A stretch of 64,000 nt of DNA from contig DATKSL010000014.1 of NCBI GenBank assembly GCA_035531675.1, forward strand, positions 1 to 64,000, read 5' to 3'. Numbering within the stretch: the stretch's first letter is position 1; each line of letters starts with the position of its first letter. The DNA is from JAJPIG01 sp035531675 (GTDB taxonomy: Bacteria > Desulfobacterota > Binatia > Binatales > Binataceae). Of this stretch, positions 43,935 through 52,718 are shown piece by piece. The translations under genes were made by a program, and so were the position numbers. Below the pieces are notes generated by a model, which was given only the letters and a program-made list of their open reading frames with translations, searched no databases and was not told the origin of the DNA.

Positions 43935-44043
43935 GGCCTCCAACGCCCCCCAAGTGAGAGCGCGGGGGTTTCCAACTCCCTCTCCCAAGTGAGGGGGCCT
44001 GCGCGTCTCCAACTCCCTCCCCCAAAGCCTTGGGGGAGGGAGT
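43935..44043. repeat. Palindromic repeat cluster (REP-like) after the LLM gene
   Basis: Three degenerate copies of a unit beginning TCCAACxCC(C/T)... end in a perfect 14-bp hairpin: ACTCCCTCCCCCAA (44012-44025), AGCC loop, and its complement 44030-44043. The hairpin lies between convergent genes and may also stop transcription. Such palindromic GC-rich motifs are usually dispersed in a genome. Confidence 0.6.
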
Positions 44044-44062
44044 CAGAACATCCACGCGCAAC

Positions 44063-44284
44063 TCATTTCCGCTGCTTCGCGACTAATGCATCCAGCGCTT
44101 CGTTAACGAAATATCTCTGCGCCGGGTCGGCCGCTTCGATGCGATCGCGATGTTGCGCGACCCATTGGCCGATCGCGATCAGCGCCGCCTCCTCGCGGCT
44201 GGCGATTCCGAGCGCTGTGGCGATACGCCCCAACTCGTCAGCCAGCTCCGGCGGCATCACCAACTCGATTTTTTCACCCGCCAT
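44063..44284 (-). CDS. Small ribbon-helix-helix-like protein
   Basis: 73 residues. MAGEKIELVMPPELADELGR has the strand-helix start seen in CopG/Arc-type DNA-binding proteins, followed by helices (SREEAALIAIGQWVAQHR) and a charged C-terminus. GAGA precedes the ATG. It is divergent from the RNase gene with 48 bases between starts, so it could regulate it or itself, in the manner of an antitoxin. No toxin partner is seen. The fold assignment is tentative. Confidence 0.5.
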   Translation of the reverse strand: MAGEKIELVMPPELADELGRIATALGIASREEAALIAIGQWVAQHRDRIEAADPAQRYFVNEALDALVAKQRK

Positions 44285-44332
44285 GATTTCTCTATAGTGT
44301 TAGTTTCGCCTCGCGGTCAAAATGGGAGCGGG

Positions 44333-46303
44333 ATGATGAGTGGTGCAGCGAAATACCTGGGCGCAATTGTCGAATATCTCGACCAGGGAAAATTGCGTCC
44401 CGCGCTGGTGGTGCGCGAGAACGACGGCCGCCTCGGCGTGATCGATTCGAGCGGACGCGAGAAGGCGGTGGCGCGCGACCTGGTCCTGCTGCGCCATCCC
44501 GAGCACCGCGCCGACAGCGCCAATCTCGGCGCGGTGCTGTCGGAAATCGACGCCGAGCGCGCGCAGCTCGCCGCCGAGCTCGATCTCGATCTGTTGTGGG
44601 AAGTGGTTCACGAGCAGAACCGGCCCTTCACCGCCGCCGAGCTGTCGGAACTGTTCTTCGGGCGGCGTTCGACGGCGGCGGCCGCGGTGGTGCTCGAGAG
44701 CCTGCTGAACGATCGGCTCTATTTCACGCGCCGCCATATGGACTTCATTGCGCGCAGCGCCGAGCAGGTCGAGCGGCTGCGTCTCCAGCAAAGCCGCGAG
44801 CGGCTCAAAAGCGAGGGCTCGCGCCGCACCCGCACGCTGATAAAGGAAGCCCTCGACGGCGCCCCGCCGCCGGCGGAGCCCGAGCGCGCCGAGCTCATCG
44901 CGCAGCTCACCGCCTACCTGAAGAATCCCTTCACGCGCCGCCAGGAGATGGACGCGTTGCTGGCGCACGCGATGCCCGACGTGACCCCGGCCGAAATTGC
45001 AGTCGAGGTGCTGGAGCGGCTTGGCGTAACGCTCGAGACGCCGCGCTTCGCGATGGTCGGCGGGTTGCCGAGCGGCTTCAGCGAAACTATCCGGCGCGAG
45101 GCCGCCGAACTGGTGACGCCCGAGCGCGCGGTGGTCGGCGATGAACTGTTCGCGATTACGATCGACGACCAGGAAACCCTCGAGGTCGACGACGCGCTGA
45201 GCTGCGCGGTCGAGGACGGCGGCGTGATGCGGGTCTGCGTCCATATCGCACTGACTGCGGATTTCGTGCCGCGCGGCGGTCCGATGGACAAGGAAGCGGC
45301 TTCGCGAGCCGCTACCGTCTACCTGCCCGAAGCCATCGTGCGGATGCTGCCCGAGGAGATCTCGTGCGGGCGCGCGAGCCTGGTCGCGGGCGAGATGCGG
45401 CCGGTGCTGACGACCGACGTTCGTATCGGACCGGGCGGCGAGCTGCTGTCGCAATCGATCTACCCGGGCCAGATGCGGATCGGAGCGCGGCTCGACTACC
45501 GCCGTGCCGATCGGATACTGGAACGGCTAGGCGACGACGATTCCGATCCGACCGTGGGCGCGGTAAGGCGGCTCAACGAGGCGGCCTTGAAGCTGCGCGA
45601 GCGGCGCCGGCGCGCCGGCGCCGTGATGTTCCATCGGCGCGAGGCGAAGGTACGGGTGCGCGGCGGCGAGATCGAAATCGAGATCATCGATAACGCCTCG
45701 CCCAGCCGCAACCTGGTCGCCGAATTCATGGTGCTGAACAATCACGTGGCGGCCAGGTATGCCGCCGACCATCGCCTGCCGATCATCTACCGCGTGCAGC
45801 CCAACGAGAGCGGCGACATGATGATGCAGCGGGCGCGGCTGTCGCTCTACCCCGAGTATCACGCCGGCATCGGGCTCGACTGCTACGCGCAGTTGAGCTC
45901 GCCGATCCGGCGTTATGCCGACCTGGTCCTGCAGCGCCAGCTCGTCGCCGCCCTGGGTGAGACGGGGCTGCGGGTCTATGACGCGAACGAACTGCTGACC
46001 ATCCTGGCCAATACCGAGAGCGCCGAAGCCGACTCGAAGGAACTCGAGCGGCGCGCCAAGCGCTACTGGATACTGCGCTACCTGGAACGCCACGCGATGG
46101 AGCGTCCGCTGAGCGCGACCGCGTTGCGCGACGGTCAGAGCGCCGAGCTCAACGACTTCGCCGTGCGCGGTTCACTGCACGGTGCGCCGCCGCTCGCGAT
46201 CGAGGCGCAGATCATGGCGCGAATCGATCGTATCGATCCGCTGCGCGGGCTGCTCTCGATGAGCTACACCGGCCCGGCCCACGAAGACCAGGCGTCCGCC
46301 TGA
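44333..46303 (+). CDS. RNB-domain exoribonuclease (RNase II/R family)
   Basis: 656 residues. The tandem ATG at 44333/44336 follows GGGAG; the open frame extends to 44150 without homology. A short N-terminal region and a helical segment precede the RNB domain: AITIDDQETLEVDDALS (about 277-293) holds the metal-binding acidic set, with Glu in place of the third Asp, a variant seen in other RNB families. SPIRRYADLVLQRQL (about 527-541) is the second signature, and a short S1-like tail ends the protein. It degrades RNA 3' to 5'. It is shorter than RNase R and lacks its cold-shock pair. Confidence 0.88.
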   Translation: MMSGAAKYLGAIVEYLDQGKLRPALVVRENDGRLGVIDSSGREKAVARDLVLLRHPEHRADSANLGAVLSEIDAERAQLAAELDLDLLWEVVHEQNRPFTAAELSELFFGRRSTAAAAVVLESLLNDRLYFTRRHMDFIARSAEQVERLRLQQSRERLKSEGSRRTRTLIKEALDGAPPPAEPERAELIAQLTAYLKNPFTRRQEMDALLAHAMPDVTPAEIAVEVLERLGVTLETPRFAMVGGLPSGFSETIRREAAELVTPERAVVGDELFAITIDDQETLEVDDALSCAVEDGGVMRVCVHIALTADFVPRGGPMDKEAASRAATVYLPEAIVRMLPEEISCGRASLVAGEMRPVLTTDVRIGPGGELLSQSIYPGQMRIGARLDYRRADRILERLGDDDSDPTVGAVRRLNEAALKLRERRRRAGAVMFHRREAKVRVRGGEIEIEIIDNASPSRNLVAEFMVLNNHVAARYAADHRLPIIYRVQPNESGDMMMQRARLSLYPEYHAGIGLDCYAQLSSPIRRYADLVLQRQLVAALGETGLRVYDANELLTILANTESAEADSKELERRAKRYWILRYLERHAMERPLSATALRDGQSAELNDFAVRGSLHGAPPLAIEAQIMARIDRIDPLRGLLSMSYTGPAHEDQASA

Positions 46304-46342
46304 GCCGGGCCGTGCTTCCCCATCGAGGCGGCGGTGGAGTTG

Positions 46343-46549
46343 CTAGGCCGTCGCGCGGCCGAGAATCTCGATGCCGTCCTGGCCCAGACGCCAGCGGTCG
46401 ATCGACTCGACATTGAAACGCCAGTCGCTGCCGACCTTGAACGCCGGGAGTCGTCCCCGCCGGAGCTGGCGATAGATAGTCGACGGATGCACTTTGAGGT
46501 ACCCTGAAAGCTCCTTGACGGTCATCACTTTGCTGTCTTCGTAGGTCAT
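46343..46549 (-). CDS. Small helix-turn-helix (excisionase-type) DNA-binding protein
   Basis: 68 residues. MTVKELSGYLKVHPSTIYRQ then RRGRLPAFKVGSDWRF is the MerR/Xis-like HTH_17 pattern, with a winged second half. The longer ATG at 46549 is preferred because GGGAGAG lies upstream; M9 (46525) is an alternative. Proteins of this type serve as excisionases in mobile elements or as stand-alone regulators. No integrase, phage gene or att-like repeat is nearby, so a regulator role is more likely. Confidence 0.78.
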   Translation of the reverse strand: MTYEDSKVMTVKELSGYLKVHPSTIYRQLRRGRLPAFKVGSDWRFNVESIDRWRLGQDGIEILGRATA

Positions 46550-46887
46550 CTCCCCACTCTCCCATCCAAACCGGCTTCAGCCGCCAGTTTAGTTGGTCTT
46601 AGAACAAAGCAATCGCTATGCCGTCAAATTTGATGGGGTTTTGATAAACGCGATCTGATTGGCCTAGCGACGGAAATGAATCAGCCTTCGGATAGGCTCT
46701 GCTGTTGCATAATTCCACAGAAAGAAATCAATGGACGTCTCAGGCTCACACGAAAAGTCAAGCAATCGTAAGCAAAAATTGGCTTAGATCGCCAATCGCG
46801 AACTGTTGACTAGTCGCGCTTGGGAATTTGATTTGGGTGGCTCGATCGCCGATCATGAGCATCCGGAAGAGCGAGGAGGCGGGGCCG
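46550..46887. other. Intergenic region, 338 bases
   Basis: Divergent region between the HTH gene and RNase HII, moderately AT-rich between about 46600 and 46800. It should carry promoters for both. A TTGACT at 46806 lacks a clear -10. No open frame or RNA gene is convincing. Confidence 0.4.
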
Positions 46888-47514
46888 ATGAGCAAGCGGC
46901 CGGACCTGCGTTACGAGCGCAGGCTGTGGCGTATAGGCATCGAGGATGTTGCGGGATTGGATGAAGCCGGGGTCGGTCCGATGGCCGGGCCGGTGGTCGC
47001 GGCAGCGGTAATCTTCCCGCCCGAGACCTTCATCCGGGGGGTCCACGATTCCAAGCAACTCCCGGCCGAGACTCGCGAGCGGCTCTATCCGGCGATCTTC
47101 GCGCAGGCCCGCGCGGTCGGAATCGGGATCGCCGAAGCCGACGAAATCGATCAACTGAACATTTATTGGGCAACGATGCTGGCGAGCGGACGCGCGCTGG
47201 GTGCGCTCAGCTTCAAACCGCAGCATGTGCTGGTCGACGGCAAGCGCATCCCCCGCCTCGAGTTCGATCAGACCCACATCGTCGGCGGCGATCGCAAGAG
47301 CTTCTGTATCGCCGCCGCCTCGATCGTCGCCAAGGTGACGCGCGATCGGATCATGCATGAGCACGAGCAGCGCTATCCGGGCTACGGCTTCGGCCGCCAC
47401 AAGGGCTATTGCACGGCCGATCATTTCGCGGCGCTGCAGCGGCTCGGGCCGTCGCCGATTCATCGACGATCCTTCGCCCCGGTGTTCGCCGCGGCTCAGC
47501 AGCGGCTGATCTGA
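46888..47514 (+). CDS. rnhB: Ribonuclease HII
   Basis: 208 residues from the ATG at 46888, which has GAGGAGG eight to nine bases upstream; earlier in-frame ATGs at 46828 and 46855 are less likely. VAGLDEAGVGPMAGP (about 22-36) carries the catalytic Asp-Glu, DSKQL follows, and GFGRHKGYCTADH (about 168-180) is the C-terminal signature. It removes RNA from RNA-DNA hybrids, including single ribonucleotides. Length is typical. Confidence 0.95.
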   Translation: MSKRPDLRYERRLWRIGIEDVAGLDEAGVGPMAGPVVAAAVIFPPETFIRGVHDSKQLPAETRERLYPAIFAQARAVGIGIAEADEIDQLNIYWATMLASGRALGALSFKPQHVLVDGKRIPRLEFDQTHIVGGDRKSFCIAAASIVAKVTRDRIMHEHEQRYPGYGFGRHKGYCTADHFAALQRLGPSPIHRRSFAPVFAAAQQRLI

Positions 47515-47630
47515 TTCGGATCAAATTGTGACGCCGACAGGCCGGTCCGGGAGAGCGCATTTACGCTGCCGTACCGCTTGCGCTACACTGATGGTTTGAA
47601 TAGCCACGACTGCGTGGGAGTAATCGAATT

Positions 47631-48650
47631 ATGGCGCTGGAACGTGACAAACTGACTGCGGAACGGGCGTTGCTCACGCTGGGCGAGAGCGAACTGCTCG
47701 AACTCTACCGGCGCATGACCTTGATCCGACGCTTCGAGGATCGCACCGCCGAGATGTACTCGCGCGGCAAGATTACCGGCTTCTGCCATCTTTACGCCGG
47801 CGAGGAAGCGGTGGCGGTCGGTTCGATCTACGCGCTCTACGACAAGGATTACGTAGTTTCGACCTATCGCGAGCACGGCCACTGCCTGGCCAAGGGCACC
47901 GCGCCGCGCAAGGTGATGGCGGAGCTGTTCGGCAAGGAGACCGGCATCTCGCACGGCCGCGGCGGCTCGATGCATCTGTTCGATCCCCACCTGCGCTTCA
48001 TGGGCGGCTACGCGATCGTCGGCGGCGGCCTGCCGCTGGCGGCCGGGCTGGGCCTCTCGATCGCCTACAAGGAAGAGCCCGAGGTCGTATGCTGTTTCTT
48101 CGGCGACGGCGCGCTGCCGCAGGGCGCCTTCCACGAATCGCTCAACATGGCCTCGCTGTGGAAGCTGCCGGTGATCTTCATCTGCGAGAACAATTTTTAC
48201 GGCATGGGCACCCTGGTCCAGAACGCCATCTGCCAGCAGGAACTCTATAAGTTCGCCGAGCCCTACAAGATGCCCGGGGTGCGGGTCGACGGGATGGACG
48301 TGCTGGCGGTGTACCAGGCCACCATGGAAGCGACGGCGCGCGCGCGCGAGGGCGAGGGTCCCTCGCTGATCGAGGCGGTGACCTATCGCTACCGCGGCCA
48401 TTCGATGTCGGATCCGGCCGAGTATCGCTCCAAGCGCGAGGAACGAATCTGGCAGGAGCGCGATCCGATCAAGGCGCTCAAGCGCCGCCTGCTCGGCGAG
48501 CGGCGGGTGCCCGAGAGCCAGCTCGAAGCGATCGAGCGCGACGTCACCGCGGTTATCGACGATGCCGTCCGCTTCGCCGACGAGAGTCCGGAGCCGGCCG
48601 TCTCGGAGCTGCTACGCAACGTTTACGTCGAAGAGGGGCGGCAGGGCTGA
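47631..48650 (+). CDS. pdhA: Pyruvate dehydrogenase E1 component, alpha subunit
   Basis: 339 residues, with GGGAG ten bases before the ATG. GFCHLYAGEEAVAVG (about 50-64), YREHGHCLAKG, GISHGRGGSMH and the thiamine-diphosphate motif FFGDGALPQGAFHES to CENN (about 160-190) are all present. YRYRGHSMSDPAEYR contains the phosphorylation-loop region of E1-alpha. It decarboxylates pyruvate together with E1-beta. Acetoin dehydrogenase E1 is a close relative, but the adjacent lipoate genes favour a general 2-oxoacid complex. Its stop overlaps the pdhB ATG by one base. Confidence 0.9.
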   Translation: MALERDKLTAERALLTLGESELLELYRRMTLIRRFEDRTAEMYSRGKITGFCHLYAGEEAVAVGSIYALYDKDYVVSTYREHGHCLAKGTAPRKVMAELFGKETGISHGRGGSMHLFDPHLRFMGGYAIVGGGLPLAAGLGLSIAYKEEPEVVCCFFGDGALPQGAFHESLNMASLWKLPVIFICENNFYGMGTLVQNAICQQELYKFAEPYKMPGVRVDGMDVLAVYQATMEATARAREGEGPSLIEAVTYRYRGHSMSDPAEYRSKREERIWQERDPIKALKRRLLGERRVPESQLEAIERDVTAVIDDAVRFADESPEPAVSELLRNVYVEEGRQG

Positions 48651-49621
48651 TGGCGCTGATTTCTTATCGTGAAGCCTTGAACCAGGCACTCGCCGAGGAG
48701 ATGCGGCGCGACGAACGCGTCTTCATCATGGGCGAGGAGGTCGGTTACTTCGGCGGCGCTTTCAAGGTCACCGACGGACTGCTCGCCACCTTCGGCGAGA
48801 AGCGCGTGCGTGACACGCCGATCTCGGAACTGTCGATCGTCGGCGCCGGCATCGGTTCCGCGATGGGCGAGCTCAGACCGGTGGTCGAGCTGATGACGAT
48901 CAACTTCGGCCTGCTGGCGATCGATCAGATCGTCAACCACGCCGCCAAGATCCATTATATGTTCGGCGGCCAGGCCAAGGTGCCGATCGTAATTCGCTCA
49001 CCCCAGGGCGGCGGCCATCAGCTCGGCGCCCAGCACAGCCAGAGCCTCGAGGCCTACTTCCTGCACTGCCCGGGACTGCGCGTCGTCATCCCGGCCACGC
49101 CGGCCGACGCCAAGGGCTTGCTCAAGACCGCGATTCGCCAGGACGATCCGGTGATGTTCCTCGAGCATGAGTCGCTGTACGGGATGAAGGGCGAGGTGCC
49201 CGAGGGCGAGCACCTGGTGCCGTTCGGCGTCGCCACGGTGATGCGTCCGGGCAAGGACGTCACGATCATCAGCTATTCCAAGTGCATATACGATTCGATG
49301 CGCGCGGCGGAGGCGCTCGAGAACGAAGGTATCGACGCCGAGGTGATCGACCTGCGCACGCTCAACCCGCTCGACATCAACACCTGCATCGAATCGATCA
49401 AAAAGACCGGCAAGGCGATCGTGGTGTACGAGGGCTGGCGCACGGGCGGCGCCGGCGCCGAGATCGCGGCCCAGCTTTACGAGGCCACCTTCGACCATCT
49501 CGACGCGCCGATCGAGCGCGTCGCGACCAAGGACACCCCGATGCCTTACAATGCGCGCCTGGAGCGGGCGGCGCTGCCGAGTCCGGCGGATATCGTCAAG
49601 GTAGCCGAGCGCCTGGTCTAG
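48650..49621 (+). CDS. pdhB: Pyruvate dehydrogenase E1 component, beta subunit
   Basis: 323 residues, coupled to pdhA by a TGATG overlap. MGEEVGYFGGAFKVTDGLL (about 24-42), DTPISELSIVGAGIG, PQGGGHQLGAQHSQSLEAYF (active-site region) and DAEVIDLRTLNPLD mark the transketolase-like beta subunit. With E1-alpha it forms the heterotetramer that transfers the hydroxyethyl group to the lipoyl arm of E2. Confidence 0.93.
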   Translation: MALISYREALNQALAEEMRRDERVFIMGEEVGYFGGAFKVTDGLLATFGEKRVRDTPISELSIVGAGIGSAMGELRPVVELMTINFGLLAIDQIVNHAAKIHYMFGGQAKVPIVIRSPQGGGHQLGAQHSQSLEAYFLHCPGLRVVIPATPADAKGLLKTAIRQDDPVMFLEHESLYGMKGEVPEGEHLVPFGVATVMRPGKDVTIISYSKCIYDSMRAAEALENEGIDAEVIDLRTLNPLDINTCIESIKKTGKAIVVYEGWRTGGAGAEIAAQLYEATFDHLDAPIERVATKDTPMPYNARLERAALPSPADIVKVAERLV

Positions 49622-49745
49622 GAGCGCGCTCGAAAGATCTGATGTTGCGACTCTATCGTCCCGCGGCGCGCCGACGGGTAATCGATGGCGCAGGTTGGCG
49701 CAGCGTCCGGCCCGGGCTCAGCCACAACATGGAAAGGGTTCCAAG

Positions 49746-51242
49746 ATGAGCAACGAGATCACGATGCCGAAGCTCTCCGACACCATGGAAGAGGGCAAGA
49801 TCATTCACTGGCTCAAGCACCCCGGCGATTCCATCCGCCACGGCGAAGCGATCGCCGAAGTCGAAACCGACAAGGCCGACATGGTGCTCGAGTCCTTCGA
49901 CGAGGGCGTGCTTGAAGAGATCCGCTTGCCCGAGGGTCAGAGCGCACCGGTCGGAGCGGTAATCGCGATCATACGGAAATCCGGCGAGCAGCCCGGCGCC
50001 GCCGCCCGTAGCGCGGAACCCGAGGAGCCCGTCACCGCTATCCCGACCGCGCGCGAGCCCGAGGAACCCGTCACTGCCATCCCGACCGCACGCGAGCCCG
50101 AGGAACCCGTCACTGCCATCCCGACCGCACGCGAACCCGAGGAACCGGTCACTGCCATCCCGACTGCGCGCGAGCCCGAGGAGCCGGTCACCGCCATTCC
50201 GACCGCACGCGAGCATCACGACGGCGAGCGCGGCAACGGTCTGGCGAGTCCGCCGCAGTTCCATCCCGCGATGAGCGCCAATCCGTCGGCGGCGCCGACC
50301 GGGATTCCGATGCCGCCGGCACGGGTCGTCCACCCCGAGTCGCATGCGCGGGGGCCGCGCCAGATCGAATCGTCCGATGCCTCCAAGGTCAAGGCTTCGC
50401 CGCTGGCGCGTCGAGGCGCCGAGGAGGCCGGCATCGATCTTTCGGCGGTGCGCGGCACCGGTCCGGACGGCCGTGTGACGAAACGCGACATCGACAACTT
50501 TCTCCGCGAGCAGCAGATGTTCCGCTTCCGCCGGCTGATCTCGCCGCGCGAGGGCGCGCCGGGCTCACGCGAGGAACTGTCCGCGATGCGCAAGACCATC
50601 GCCAACCGGATGGCCCTCTCCAAGCGCGAAATTCCGCACTTTTACGTCACCGTCGAAATCGACATGGACGAAGCGGTGCGCTTCAAGAACTCGCTGGAGG
50701 CGACCGAGCTGTTCGACGAGGACGTCTCCTACAACGACATCATCATCAAGGCCACGGCACTGGCGCTGGGCCGCTTCACGCGCATGAACGCGGCCTTCGA
50801 GAACGACGGAATTTCGATCTACCCGCATATCAATATCGGCGTGGCGGTGGCGGTCGAGGATGGACTGATCGTACCGGTCATCCACGAATGCGAGCGCAAG
50901 TCGCTGCCCGACATCGCGCGCCACGCCCATCGCCTGGTCAGCAAGGCCGCGCAGGGCGGCTTCACCGCCGACGATCTGTCGGGCGGCACCTTCACGATTT
51001 CCAACATGGGGATGCTCGGGATCGAGCATTTCTCGGCTGTGATCGTGCCCGGCCAGGCGGCGATTCTCGCCATCAGCGCGATCAAGGATCGGCCGCTGGT
51101 GCGCAACGGGCAGATCGTGATCGGCAAGACCATGATGGCCACCGTGTCGTGCGACCATCGCGTGATCGACGGCGTGGTCGCCGGACGCTTCCTGCAGGAC
51201 GTCAAGCGCTTCCTCGAGAATCCTGCCAGCCTGCTGGTCTGA
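49746..51242 (+). CDS. pdhC: Dihydrolipoamide acetyltransferase (E2)
   Basis: 498 residues from the ATG at 49746, with AAAGG upstream. One lipoyl domain (1-80) with lipoylated Lys43 in ETDKADM is followed by a linker containing five tandem copies of EPEEPVTAIPTAR (91-155). Next come the peripheral-subunit-binding domain (about 215-260, SPLARRGAEEAGIDLSAVRG) and the catalytic domain, ending with SCDHRVIDGVVAGRFL, whose His is the acetyltransferase base. It forms the core of the complex and passes acetyl groups to CoA. The single lipoyl domain and the acidic-proline repeat are notable. Confidence 0.93.
   Translation: MSNEITMPKLSDTMEEGKIIHWLKHPGDSIRHGEAIAEVETDKADMVLESFDEGVLEEIRLPEGQSAPVGAVIAIIRKSGEQPGAAARSAEPEEPVTAIPTAREPEEPVTAIPTAREPEEPVTAIPTAREPEEPVTAIPTAREPEEPVTAIPTAREHHDGERGNGLASPPQFHPAMSANPSAAPTGIPMPPARVVHPESHARGPRQIESSDASKVKASPLARRGAEEAGIDLSAVRGTGPDGRVTKRDIDNFLREQQMFRFRRLISPREGAPGSREELSAMRKTIANRMALSKREIPHFYVTVEIDMDEAVRFKNSLEATELFDEDVSYNDIIIKATALALGRFTRMNAAFENDGISIYPHINIGVAVAVEDGLIVPVIHECERKSLPDIARHAHRLVSKAAQGGFTADDLSGGTFTISNMGMLGIEHFSAVIVPGQAAILAISAIKDRPLVRNGQIVIGKTMMATVSCDHRVIDGVVAGRFLQDVKRFLENPASLLV
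50016..50210 (+). repeat. Five 39-bp tandem repeats in pdhC
   Basis: Five in-frame 39-base copies encode EPEEPVTAIPTAR in the linker after the lipoyl domain. Copies differ only at scattered mostly synonymous positions, so they arose recently by slippage or unequal exchange and remain in frame. They lengthen the swinging arm. Confidence 0.92.
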
Positions 51243-51301
51243 GCATCGCCGGTCCGGCGGCAGTGCGGCGCGCCCGGCGCGGCGACCGGGAAGGGTAATC
51301 C

Positions 51302-52714
51302 TTGGCTAACTCACGATACGATTTGGTGGTGATCGGTTCCGGTCCGGGCGGTTACGTGGCGGCGATTCGCGCCAGCCAGCTCGAGATGCGGGTCGCGGTC
51401 ATCGAGCGCGACAGTCCGGGCGGCGTCTGTCTCAACTGGGGCTGTATCCCGTCCAAGGCGCTGCTCAACTCGGCCGAGACCATGGAGTCGATCCGCGGCG
51501 CGGCCAAAGAGCATGGCATCGAGGTCGGCGAGATTCACGTCGATTTCAAGCGCGTCATCGCCCGCTCGCGCGAGGCCGCCGACAAGCTCTCGCGCGGCGT
51601 GCGCTACCTGCTCAAGAAAAATCACATCGATCTCTACGAGGCCGAGGGCGCGCTGACCGGACCGCATACCGTGGCGCTCAAGCCGGTGGCCGGCAAACCT
51701 GCGCCGTCCGTGCCGATGCTCGAGGCCGAAAAAATTCTCATCGCCACCGGCTCGGGCGAGCGGCTGTTCGCCGGCATGAAGATCGGCGACGGCGTGATGA
51801 CCAGCCACGAGGCGCTGATCCATGACACGCTGCCGAAATCGTTGGTCGTGATCGGCGCCGGCGCGGTCGGCCTGGAGTTCGCCTATTTCTACCGCGCCTT
51901 CGGCGTCGAGGTGACGATCGTCGAGCTGGAGTCGCAGATGCTGCCCGGGTTCGACGCCGAAGTCGCCGAGGAGCTGCGCCGCGCATTCGTCAAGCGCGGC
52001 ATGAAGGTTCTGCTCGGTCACGGCTACAAGTCGATGGAACAGCGCGACGGCGGATGGTCGATCGCGCTGGAGGCGGCCGGCCAGCCGCTGACGCTGGAGG
52101 CCGAGGCGGTGCTGGTGGCGGTCGGACGGACGCCGCTCAGCGCCGCGATGGGTCTGGAGCAGGCCGGAGTGGAAATCGGCCGCGGCGGCTTCATCACCAT
52201 CGACGATTCCTTTCGCACCAGCGCCCCCAGCGTCTACGCGATCGGCGACGTCGCGCGCACCCCCCTGCTGGCGCATAAGGCCTCGGCCGAAGGCATAGCG
52301 GCGGTCGAAATCATGGCCGGCATCCGCGAGCCCGGCTTCGACCTGCTGTCGATCGCCGGCTGTATTTATTGCGAGCCCGAGGTCGCGACCGTGGGACTGA
52401 CCGAGGCGCAGGCGCGCGAGCGCGGCATCGACGTCAAGGTCGGCAAGATTCCCTTCCGCGCCATCGGCAAGGCGGTCGCCGTCAATCAGACCGAGGGTTT
52501 CGTCAAGCTGGTCGCGAGCCGCAAGTACAGCGAAGTGCTCGGCTGCCAGATCATCGGCCATCATGCGACCGACCTGATTTCCGAGGTGGTGCTCGGCCGG
52601 GCGCTGGAAACCACCACCGCCGAAATCGGCAAGACCCCCCATCCCCATCCGACGCTGTCGGAAGCTATCATGGAAGCGGCGCTCGCCGCCGAAGACGAGG
52701 CCATCAACTTCTGA
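51302..52714 (+). CDS. lpdA: Dihydrolipoamide dehydrogenase (E3)
   Basis: 470 residues from a TTG at 51302; an AAGGG lies about nine bases upstream. GSGPGGYVAA (13-22) binds FAD, and Cys43 and Cys48 (GVCLNWGCIPSK) form the redox disulphide. VIGAGAVGLEFAYF binds NAD, and HPHPTLSE near the C-terminus gives the His-Glu active-site pair. It reoxidises the lipoyl arm of E2. It is fourth in the pdh-lip unit, 59 bases after pdhC. Confidence 0.94.
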   Translation: MANSRYDLVVIGSGPGGYVAAIRASQLEMRVAVIERDSPGGVCLNWGCIPSKALLNSAETMESIRGAAKEHGIEVGEIHVDFKRVIARSREAADKLSRGVRYLLKKNHIDLYEAEGALTGPHTVALKPVAGKPAPSVPMLEAEKILIATGSGERLFAGMKIGDGVMTSHEALIHDTLPKSLVVIGAGAVGLEFAYFYRAFGVEVTIVELESQMLPGFDAEVAEELRRAFVKRGMKVLLGHGYKSMEQRDGGWSIALEAAGQPLTLEAEAVLVAVGRTPLSAAMGLEQAGVEIGRGGFITIDDSFRTSAPSVYAIGDVARTPLLAHKASAEGIAAVEIMAGIREPGFDLLSIAGCIYCEPEVATVGLTEAQARERGIDVKVGKIPFRAIGKAVAVNQTEGFVKLVASRKYSEVLGCQIIGHHATDLISEVVLGRALETTTAEIGKTPHPHPTLSEAIMEAALAAEDEAINF

Positions 52715-52718
52715 CGTT

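Noticed and set aside
46343..46549. Excisionase of a prophage or integrative element
   Set aside because: No integrase, phage genes or direct repeats at the tRNA-Leu or elsewhere were seen; HTH_17 proteins are also common as chromosomal regulators.
50016..50210. Direct repeats resembling a CRISPR array
   Set aside because: The 39-bp units are adjacent without spacers and encode the E2 linker in frame.
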